NCBI GenBank assembly: GCA_022449455.1 | Contig: JAKUPL010000008.1 | Span: 1-64,000, forward strand | Length of the DNA: 64,000 bases | Origin: Alcanivorax sp. | GTDB lineage: Bacteria; Pseudomonadota; Gammaproteobacteria; Pseudomonadales; Alcanivoracaceae | Reading direction: 5' to 3' | Part shown: positions 55,270 to 61,986 of the stretch, one piece after another | How the letters are laid out: every line of letters begins with the position of its first letter | Numbering within the stretch: position 1 is the first letter of the stretch | Made by a program: the position numbers and the translations under genes | Notes under the pieces: model-generated | Seen by the model: only the letters and a program-made list of their open reading frames with translations | Told to the model about the DNA's origin: nothing | Database searches by the model: none

Positions 55270-55644
55270 ATGAACACGACGACCCGCATCAGCACCGCAG
55301 AACGCCTCGGCCGTAGCTTTGGCCGTGGATGGCGCGCCTATGCGCGTGGCGAACGGCGGGCGTCGAGCTGGTTGGTGTACAGGGGCGTGCCGGTAGTTGG
55401 TGCCACCGTGCTGTTGTGGGTGGTCAAGCTGGCCGTGCTCGGTGTACTGCTCTATTCCGCGTTCTGGCTGGCACTGCTGTTGGTTTGTGTCGTGGCTGTG
55501 GGATGGGCAGCAAATCAGAGCCATTCAGACGAAGAGTTCCATTTGCAGTTTCCTACCACCTTGGAAGAACTTCGAGAGACACCGGGTTATGACCCGAATC
55601 TCTACAACGACACATCTCATGAGATGTACAAGGATGATGACTGA
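55270..55644 (+). CDS. DUF3742 family protein
   Basis: A 124-residue membrane protein found with ICE transfer genes. The N-terminus MNTTTRISTAERLGRSFGRG is followed by WRAYARGERRASSW, one or two transmembrane segments (about 38-75) and an acidic tail. ATG at 55270 is preferred over GTG at 55261. It lies between yhaV and the convergent traG gene. Function unknown; presence is characteristic of this ICE class. Confidence 0.8.
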   Translation: MNTTTRISTAERLGRSFGRGWRAYARGERRASSWLVYRGVPVVGATVLLWVVKLAVLGVLLYSAFWLALLLVCVVAVGWAANQSHSDEEFHLQFPTTLEELRETPGYDPNLYNDTSHEMYKDDD

Positions 55645-55663
55645 CACTCGGCTTGAGCGTGCG

Positions 55664-57181
55664 TCACTTCAACTTCCTTGACATTGCGCCAGCTCCTTTT
55701 CCACCGGCAGCGCCTGCGTCCCTCGTACCTGCTGAGAAACTGTTTGCGATCGTTCCAGCGCGGATTCCGGCCCAGGTCAGCGCACCGATCCAAAAGGTGG
55801 GCAGCACGATGAACATCGTCCCCATAACGAAGTTCAACAACAGGTCGCCAAAGGCGTTGTTCAGCCCCACCAGTGGATCGAAGTTGGCGTGTGGCCGGTT
55901 CCAGCCGAAGCCCCAGCCATAAAGCGCATCGAGGATGGTGCTGTCGATCCAGCGCGCGAGCTGGAACCAGAAATCGACGAAGAACAGCGCGAACTGCACG
56001 ACGCTCACGGTAACGACCGTCTTCAAGTCATAGGTGCCCACAACCAGCACCAGCGGGATGCAGATGACCAGCGCCATCTTGAGCAAGCCGAGCACCATGG
56101 GCAGCGCTTGGCGCACCACGTCCATGGCGGGAAACGCGGCAATCGCGCCGACAGCCATGCCGACGTCGCCCGTGGCCCGCGTCACGATGTTTGGCAGGGT
56201 CTTGTCGATTTGGCCGCCGTAGTCCGTATAGACGTTGCCCTGGTTCAGTTTCTGCTGCCGCGGCGAGGCGATGGTGCGGATTACCGAGTCGTCCACCTCG
56301 GCTCGGCTCAGAAAGCCGGCCCAGCCCGCCAGGCGATTCAGCAGGCTTGGGTCTACCTGCCCCAGCAGGCGTGCGCGCAGGCCATTGCTGCCATCGGCCC
56401 ACCACTGCCTGCAGGACGGATAGCCGCCACCGCTGGCCACCTGCGCAAGCCCGGCATCACGGTTGCTGTCGTAGGGCCAGTCATCGCGTGGTGTGCTGGA
56501 GCGATAGCTGTCGTAGTAGCCGCCGGTGTCCGTGAAGAAGCGCGAGCCGATCCAGGTCACGTCGTGCATTTGTGTCTCATCGAGGTCCGGGCGCTGCATG
56601 AAGAGCTTGGCGCGTGCCGGTCCGTAGCAGTCCCGCGAGAAATCCGCCACTTCCTGAGCCAATACCGGGTCGTCGATGCGCGTCGCGTCGATCTCCATGC
56701 GCATCTGCCGCAAGTCGGTGCCGCAGGGAATCGCCGCCACAGAGGCACCGGTCACTGCTCGCGAGAGTGTGTGCATAAAGGCCCACCAGACGGGCACCTT
56801 CGCCGACTGGTTGTTGATAGTGCTGAAGGACTGCGACCAGCCGGTATCGGTGGGCTGCGGCACGCTGACTTGGCATTGGGCCGAGCGCGAGCTGTCGTAG
56901 CGGATGGTGTTGAGATCCACGTCGATGAATGGGATGCCGGCGAACATCACCACCACGATGGCGACGAACACCCGGTTCTCAATGCGCGCAGCCGAGAGCA
57001 CGCCCTTGTTGCCTTCGTCGGCGCCCTCCGCACGGGCCTTCAGCCATTCCTGCACGATGATGGCAATGAAAGGTAGCGCGAATACGCCGCTCGCCACCAG
57101 CACGGCCCAGATGCCGTTATGGACGATCCACGACACCAGCGTCAGGTAGTACTCCAAGTAGTCGGTGGTGAAAAGCGTCAT
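55664..57181 (-). CDS. traG: Conjugal transfer protein TraG (N-terminal domain type)
   Basis: A 505-residue inner-membrane protein of the TraG_N type, proposed to act in mating-pair stabilisation. Transmembrane segments lie at about 18-42 and 75-92, and a large periplasmic domain with paired cysteines (CYGPARAKLFMQRPDL, YPSCRQWWADG) follows. A second cluster of helices lies at about 340-480 (MVLGLLKMALVICIPLVLVV, FALFFVDFWFQLARWID). It ends AGAMSRKLK. It is the last gene of the minus-strand block. Confidence 0.87.
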   Translation of the reverse strand: MTLFTTDYLEYYLTLVSWIVHNGIWAVLVASGVFALPFIAIIVQEWLKARAEGADEGNKGVLSAARIENRVFVAIVVVMFAGIPFIDVDLNTIRYDSSRSAQCQVSVPQPTDTGWSQSFSTINNQSAKVPVWWAFMHTLSRAVTGASVAAIPCGTDLRQMRMEIDATRIDDPVLAQEVADFSRDCYGPARAKLFMQRPDLDETQMHDVTWIGSRFFTDTGGYYDSYRSSTPRDDWPYDSNRDAGLAQVASGGGYPSCRQWWADGSNGLRARLLGQVDPSLLNRLAGWAGFLSRAEVDDSVIRTIASPRQQKLNQGNVYTDYGGQIDKTLPNIVTRATGDVGMAVGAIAAFPAMDVVRQALPMVLGLLKMALVICIPLVLVVGTYDLKTVVTVSVVQFALFFVDFWFQLARWIDSTILDALYGWGFGWNRPHANFDPLVGLNNAFGDLLLNFVMGTMFIVLPTFWIGALTWAGIRAGTIANSFSAGTRDAGAAGGKGAGAMSRKLK

Positions 57182-57193
57182 GTCCTCGCCCCT

Positions 57194-57565
57194 TCAAGCG
57201 GCCTGCATCAACAGGCTGGCTTCCAGCGCCACAATGGCGGCGACGCCGGCGATCTCGCTGCGCAGCAGGCGCCGTCGCGCCTGCCTATCAGCCCCGCGTT
57301 GGGCCTCACGCGCCAGCAGCCGGCGGCGCATCCAGACCCAGCCGTAGGCTGTCGCGCCGTACAGGCACATCCGCCACACTAGAAAGTAGCCTGCCGTGGC
57401 CGCCAGCCACCGCTCCCAGTTGGCAACGCTGCCGACGAGATAAATGCCGACGATGTTGGCGCCCACAGCGGCGGCAACGAGCAACACCGTCCACAGCAGC
57501 GCCTTCATCGCGCGCCGGTTGAACAGCCAGCGCGGGCGCAGCCAGCTGGCACGCGACGGGTTCAT
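57194..57565 (-). CDS. ICE-associated small membrane protein
   Basis: A 123-residue protein, MNPSRASWLRPRWLFNRRAM onward, with transmembrane segments at about 21-44, 54-72 and 105-121 and a very basic loop (RRRLLAREAQRGADRQARRR). It overlaps the upstream PFL_4711 gene by four bases and ends 12 bases before traG. Such a small protein is usual at this position in these elements. Longer open frame to 58204 is a shadow. Function unknown. Confidence 0.75.
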   Translation of the reverse strand: MNPSRASWLRPRWLFNRRAMKALLWTVLLVAAAVGANIVGIYLVGSVANWERWLAATAGYFLVWRMCLYGATAYGWVWMRRRLLAREAQRGADRQARRRLLRSEIAGVAAIVALEASLLMQAA

Positions 57566-58968
57566 GGGTTGCCTCCCGGATTGCCCTTCTGGAGCCGGTC
57601 GAGGCGGTCGGGAATGGGATCGCCTTCGTAGATGCCACGTGAGCCAGCCGCGCGTGTGCCATGGCGCTGGATGATGGCCATGGGCGAGTTGTTCGCCAGC
57701 TCGCGGCGCAGCTCCAGCTCGGTCTTGAGGTTGCGGATTTCCTGGTCGAGCGTGTCGCTCTCGTGGTTCACGGCCTCGACCGCCAACTGGTTCGCCGCGA
57801 CGTTGGGCTCCTTCTTGCCGGTCAGCAGGGTGCGCTGGAGCAGCAATGCCTTCTCCAGCACCGACGCCAGCGCGACCTCCGAGGCCAGGCGCCGCGCCAG
57901 CAGGTCTTGATCCGGCTCGTCGCGCAGCGCCTCGATGACGCCGCGTGTGATGGGCAGCGAGGTGCTGCCAGCCGCACGCAGGTTCTCGAAGGTGGTGTTG
58001 CGCGTTCCCGAGACCAGTTCCTGCAAGGCTTCCAGCTTTGCCTCGTACTCCTCCTGGATCAGCGGCGTCAGCCCGACGCCGGGCACCGTTTCGGTCTTGG
58101 TGCAGGCATCGCAAGTGCGCTGCACCTGTTCGCCGAGAACCCGTGTGGCCCATTCGGTCGCCTGCTGTGGCGAGGTCCAGGTCTGGCAAGACAGACTCGC
58201 GCAACTGGCGGCAGCGATGGACGATGTGTCGGTCACGCTGCGGCCGTTGACCAGGTTGTAGCCTGCGCGGGTGACGTCGCCGACCACGCGGATGGCCGAC
58301 TGGCCTGCGCCGCCCGCATTGCTACCACCCACCCAAGGCACGCCGTCGTTGCCGCGGCGCGTCTCCGCCTGTTCAATTGCCGACACGGCATCCGTGCTCG
58401 ACACCGCATCGCGCAGTGCCATGCCTTCGGCCATCTGGCTCCAGCCGAGTTGTCCGCCCGCCGTGTCGGCCATCTTCTCGGCCATGGCACGGCAGGTCAG
58501 CTTGGAGCGGTCGAAATCCAGGCGCGCCTGCAGCACGCCGTTGGTCAGCAGGTTGTACAGGCCGGGATCGGCGCGCTGGATGATCAGCGCAGGCAGCGAT
58601 GCCACCGCGCTGGTGGCGCTCTGGATCACGTTGCTCATGATCTGCTGAAAGCCGTTGGTGACGCCGTTGAGCTGGTTGCGCAGCGTGGTCTGGATGCTCA
58701 TGTCGCCGCAGATCAGGTTGCTGTTCCAGCCCACGCCAACGCCGATCGAGCGCATGCCGGCCGCGCGGCCCATGGACACCGCGCTGCCGCCGCCAATCGA
58801 ATACATCACTTCGTCGCCGATCACGGAGCCGCCGGTCTGAAATCCGGCCTGCGCCCACGCCAGGCCGCCGCCAAGAACGAGTGCGCCAGCCAGCAGCCCA
58901 GCCAATACCGTGGGACGCAGCAGGCGGCACGCCTTGGTGGAGAGGTTTGTCAGTTCAGGACGCTTCAT
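57562..58968 (-). CDS. Integrating conjugative element protein, PFL_4711 family (TIGR03755)
   Basis: A 468-residue exported protein. The signal peptide is about 1-40 (LLAGALVLGGGLAWAQAGFQ). The mature part has GDEVMYSIGGGSAVSMGRAA, a periplasmic domain with several cysteines (CDACTKTETVPGVG) and a C-terminal coiled coil (about 400-450, HESDTLDQEIRNLKTELELR). ATG at 58968 is chosen as the family start MKRPELTNLS; the frame is open to 59034. It overlaps the small gene downstream by four bases. It is a structural part of the transfer apparatus. Confidence 0.87.
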   Translation of the reverse strand: MKRPELTNLSTKACRLLRPTVLAGLLAGALVLGGGLAWAQAGFQTGGSVIGDEVMYSIGGGSAVSMGRAAGMRSIGVGVGWNSNLICGDMSIQTTLRNQLNGVTNGFQQIMSNVIQSATSAVASLPALIIQRADPGLYNLLTNGVLQARLDFDRSKLTCRAMAEKMADTAGGQLGWSQMAEGMALRDAVSSTDAVSAIEQAETRRGNDGVPWVGGSNAGGAGQSAIRVVGDVTRAGYNLVNGRSVTDTSSIAAASCASLSCQTWTSPQQATEWATRVLGEQVQRTCDACTKTETVPGVGLTPLIQEEYEAKLEALQELVSGTRNTTFENLRAAGSTSLPITRGVIEALRDEPDQDLLARRLASEVALASVLEKALLLQRTLLTGKKEPNVAANQLAVEAVNHESDTLDQEIRNLKTELELRRELANNSPMAIIQRHGTRAAGSRGIYEGDPIPDRLDRLQKGNPGGNP

Positions 58969-58978
58969 CGCCGTACCC

Positions 58979-59926
58979 TCATTGGAAATCGACGCTGCCG
59001 AGGAATACCTGGCCGCGACGTTCGCAGCACGCATAGGGCCGCCACAGCGCCCAGGCGTAATCGCCCTGCTGCGCCTGGGTCAGGAAGCCGCTGCGCGGGA
59101 ACACCGTGCAGGACGAGGACAGGACGGGCGTGAGTTCCTGCCACTTGCCCGTCGAGGCATCGCCTTCCATCAGCGCGCCGGCAGGCCAGTAACCGGGCCG
59201 CGAGTTGGCGAGCAGCGGCTGATAGACGTGAATCTGCCCACGGCGCGTGACGACATCGCCGGCGCGCTGGGCCACCACGGCGCCGGCCTTGTGGTCGTCG
59301 GCCTGGTGCAGGAAGCCGCCGCGCGGATAGACGTTGCCCCACAGGTTCATCGTGGTGCGCGCGCCGACCTCGCGCCTGCCCGGAATTAGTGCCTCCGGGT
59401 AGGCCATATCCGGCACGTTGTAGCGCCAGGCCAGTGTGTCCAGGGTGCTGAGCAGATACGGCATGAACGCCGTGCCCGCGCCCTCGCAGAAGTAGCCCGA
59501 CGATGAGACGAACTGGTTGAACACCTCGACGCCGGGATGGCCGATGACGTCCGCGTTCTTGAACTTGGCGAGATTGTTTTCGTGGTCTTCGTTGGTGGTG
59601 CCGTCCCCGCCGGCCTGCGCGGATGGGTTGGGCGCGCTCATCGCCCGGACTTCGACCCAAGGGTTCTCGCCGGTGTTGCTGTAGCTGGAGACGACCGCAT
59701 CGGGGATGTAGTGGCGGACCTTGATGGATGTGCGCACCGTGCAGCCCGTCCAGGTGCAGTAGAGCCAGTAGCAGATGCCGACGACGCGGTATTCGAGGCA
59801 GTCCGGCGATGCCACTGAGCCAACGATGGTTGCGGTGTTGAGGGCGTAGCTGCCCGTGGCGCTGAGCAGCAGCACTGAGACCACGCCAGCACGCAGGCGG
59901 CGCATCCGCTCGAAGGGTCGGGTCAT
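58979..59926 (-). CDS. Integrating conjugative element protein, PFL_4710 family (TIGR03756)
   Basis: A 315-residue exported protein, similar to TraU of F-type systems. The signal peptide is about 1-29. Cysteine-rich segments CLEYRVVGICYWLYCTWTGC and SSSCTVFPRSGF suggest disulfide bonds, in keeping with a DsbA-like gene in the same block. ATG at 59926 (MTRPFERMRR) overlaps the PFL_4709 gene by four bases; an earlier in-frame start is a shadow of that gene. Ten bases separate it from the next start. Confidence 0.88.
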   Translation of the reverse strand: MTRPFERMRRLRAGVVSVLLLSATGSYALNTATIVGSVASPDCLEYRVVGICYWLYCTWTGCTVRTSIKVRHYIPDAVVSSYSNTGENPWVEVRAMSAPNPSAQAGGDGTTNEDHENNLAKFKNADVIGHPGVEVFNQFVSSSGYFCEGAGTAFMPYLLSTLDTLAWRYNVPDMAYPEALIPGRREVGARTTMNLWGNVYPRGGFLHQADDHKAGAVVAQRAGDVVTRRGQIHVYQPLLANSRPGYWPAGALMEGDASTGKWQELTPVLSSSCTVFPRSGFLTQAQQGDYAWALWRPYACCERRGQVFLGSVDFQ

Positions 59927-60369
59927 GGCTGCGGCCTCCGGTGTTGCTCGATGCGCGCGACGGCACGGGCCACGTCCGGCTCGCCATAGACCACGTAACG
60001 CTGATCCACCACGACCGCCGGGATGCTGGTGACGCCCAGGCTCCATGCGTCGGCGACGCCCTGGTATGCGGAAGCAATGCGGCGCTGGAGGTCGGCACCG
60101 CCGTTGTTCAGACGGCGCTTGACGATGGCCGTGGCCTGCTCAGGATCGGCGGGCAGCTGTGCGGAAAGCTCGGCTTCGATGCGCGGGCCTTCATCCAACT
60201 CGATCAACCGCTCGCCACCCATGGTCTTGACCGGGTGGCGGCTGTCGGTGACGACCACCACATCGGCGGCGAAGGTGGCTGGGCTGAAAACGGCCAAGGA
60301 TGCCGGCAGTGCAACGGCCAGGCCAAGGGTTCGCCAGCCGGATGCGAAGCGGAATAAAGATGCTGGCAT
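59923..60369 (-). CDS. Integrating conjugative element protein, PFL_4709 family (TIGR03757/DUF1525)
   Basis: A 148-residue exported protein with a signal peptide (about 1-35, ending FSPATFAADV). The mature part has VVVVTDSRHPVKTMGGERLI, a Leu/Arg helix (QLPADPEQATAIVKRRLN) and VTSIPAVVVDQRYVVYGEPD, a thioredoxin-like C-terminal strand that resembles TrbC of F-type systems. It is the first gene of the traG-ward operon, after a terminator that separates it from radC. Confidence 0.87.
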   Translation of the reverse strand: MPASLFRFASGWRTLGLAVALPASLAVFSPATFAADVVVVTDSRHPVKTMGGERLIELDEGPRIEAELSAQLPADPEQATAIVKRRLNNGGADLQRRIASAYQGVADAWSLGVTSIPAVVVDQRYVVYGEPDVARAVARIEQHRRPQP

Positions 60370-60482
60370 GTCGCGTGCCCTGGAAGTTGATCAGAGCCAT
60401 AGTCGAACGCGAACCCGCTGCCGCCCCAACAAACAATGCGCATCGCGGGCACCCCGCATACCTGTTCGGTGCTGCCGCATGG

Positions 60483-60509
60483 AAAAAAGCGGAGGCCGAA
60501 GCCCCCGCT
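60483..60509 (-). terminator. Intrinsic terminator after radC
   Basis: On the minus strand AGCGGGGGC-TTCG-GCCTCCGCT forms a 9-bp stem (one wobble) with a TTCG tetraloop at 60509-60488, followed by TTTTTT. It lies 25 bases after the radC stop and before the PFL_4709 gene, so the transfer genes beyond it need their own promoter or read-through. Confidence 0.85.
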
Positions 60510-60533
60510 GTGATCAGTGAACCACGGGCCTTC

Positions 60534-61028
60534 CTACAAAAGACCAGACTCGGCGAACGAGTACGGTGTGCCCTGACCAATCACGAAATGGTCAAGTACC
60601 CGCACGTCGATAAGCGCCAAGGCCGTCTTCAACTGCTCGGTCAGCAAGCGATCCGCATTGGATGGCTCGGTGGTGCCCGAGGGGTGCTGATGGGCGAAGA
60701 TGACCGCAGCGGCGTTCAGTTGCAAAGCGCGTTGCAGCACGACACGCGGATAAACCGAGGTCGCATTGATCGTTCCATGGAACATCGGCTCCACGGCCAG
60801 CACGTCGTGCATGCTGTTCATGAACACGACGACGAATATCTCATTGGGCTCGGCGACCAGCTTCAAGCGAAGGTAGTCCCTGACCGCAGCGGGCCGTTCA
60901 AGACGTGGCCCTGCTTTGAAAACCCGTCGCTCCAGCAACACGATGGCTTGCTGGACGATCCAGTCCTCGTTCTGAACAGAAATATCGGAAAGCGACTCCA
61001 GGCAGGAGTCATTGATGACGACAGACAT
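60534..61028 (-). CDS. radC: RadC/JAB-domain protein
   Basis: A 164-residue MPN+ protein found on many ICEs. Metal-binding JAMM motif: HQHPSGTTEPSNAD, with the upstream Glu in FVVVFMNSMHDVLAVE. YPRVVLQRALQLNAAAVIFA precedes the motif. ATG at 61028 (MSVVINDSCL) is preferred; the frame is open to 61115. Chromosomal RadC is longer; this short type is the ICE/antirestriction-associated form. Biochemical role is unresolved. Confidence 0.9.
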   Translation of the reverse strand: MSVVINDSCLESLSDISVQNEDWIVQQAIVLLERRVFKAGPRLERPAAVRDYLRLKLVAEPNEIFVVVFMNSMHDVLAVEPMFHGTINATSVYPRVVLQRALQLNAAAVIFAHQHPSGTTEPSNADRLLTEQLKTALALIDVRVLDHFVIGQGTPYSFAESGLL

Positions 61029-61067
61029 GGCGAACCTCCAGGCAGGGAAATCGGAGGGCGCACATGC

Positions 61068-61091
61068 CCCTGGAGGGCAGGCCCTCCAGGG
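61068..61091. repeat. Perfect 11-bp inverted repeat upstream of radC
   Basis: CCCTGGAGGGC and GCCCTCCAGGG flank a 2-base spacer, 40 bases before the radC start on the minus strand. No T-run follows. It could be an operator or an mRNA hairpin in the radC leader. Confidence 0.7.
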
Positions 61092-61206
61092 AATGGAACA
61101 AGGTGCATCCATCACCGCAGCAGCGGTGATCGTTCGCGGCCAGGATGCGGGGCGAACGGGTAGCGGTCAGCGCAGCGTGCTGCGCCGTAGCCTCAATGAC
61201 CGCGGG

Positions 61207-61971
61207 CTACCTGGGCATGTCGCCGACGACGTCGGCAGGCATTTCCGTAGTGGGTGAAACGACCGAATCCTCAGCTGCCAGCATGTCCATGGCCGACAGC
61301 AGTGCATCGCCTTCGATAGGCCCCTGCAGCAGGATCGCCTGGCTGGTCTGGCGATCGTGTAGTCGCAGGGATGGCGTCGCGGTCACGCCGCCCTTGGTGG
61401 CTTCCTCGGCCTGAGCGCGAATCAACGTTTCGGGCCGCTCGCTGGCCAAACACTGCTCGACGGCTGGGTTTAGGCCGGGATAGCGCAGGCCCTCGGGCAA
61501 GCCCAGGCCGTCACTGCGCGTGTGCGCATAGACCCATTCAATGGCCTGCCAAAAGGCCACATGCCCGCCACTTTCGGCGGCGCACTCGGCCAGGCGTGCC
61601 TCGGCAGAGGCGGCCGGTTCGTGCGCGGCCAGCGGCTGGTGCTGCCATTGCAGGGCTACGTCCGCGTTGGCGCCCACCCAGCGTTTGAGTTGCGGAAAGT
61701 ACTCCCGGCAGAACGGACATTCGAGGTCGGCATAGAGCGTCAGCGTGAACCGGCCCTGCGCGTTGCCCATTTGCCAGGGCGGCCCGGCCACCTGCGCGGT
61801 ACTGACCGGCGCGGGAGCCAACGACGCGGGTTCGCTGGGTGCGCGGGACACGAGCCAGATCAGCAGCAGCGCGATCAATCCAGCGGCCAAGAACCAGGGC
61901 CAGCGCTTGCGCGAGCGCCGATGGCGGAGCGCCTGGACTGGCATCGGAATGGAAGGATGTTTCGGTTTCAC
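61207..61971 (-). CDS. DsbA-like thiol-disulfide protein, membrane-anchored
   Basis: A 254-residue protein. One N-terminal transmembrane helix (about 25-42, PWFLAAGLIALLLIWL) anchors a periplasmic thioredoxin fold with the active site ECPFCRE (Cys85 and Cys88) and the cis-Pro loop GGVTATPSLRLHD (about 205-217). It probably forms or shuffles disulfides in the cysteine-rich transfer proteins encoded beside it. It follows the ATPase gene by 15 bases on the same strand. Confidence 0.86.
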   Translation of the reverse strand: MKPKHPSIPMPVQALRHRRSRKRWPWFLAAGLIALLLIWLVSRAPSEPASLAPAPVSTAQVAGPPWQMGNAQGRFTLTLYADLECPFCREYFPQLKRWVGANADVALQWQHQPLAAHEPAASAEARLAECAAESGGHVAFWQAIEWVYAHTRSDGLGLPEGLRYPGLNPAVEQCLASERPETLIRAQAEEATKGGVTATPSLRLHDRQTSQAILLQGPIEGDALLSAMDMLAAEDSVVSPTTEMPADVVGDMPR

Positions 61972-61986
61972 GGCAGTCTCCGGCGG

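Noticed and set aside
57661..59133. Long plus-strand open frames opposite the PFL_4711, PFL_4710 and TraG genes (also 55889-57076)
   Set aside because: Antisense to recognised transfer genes with signal peptides and coupled starts.
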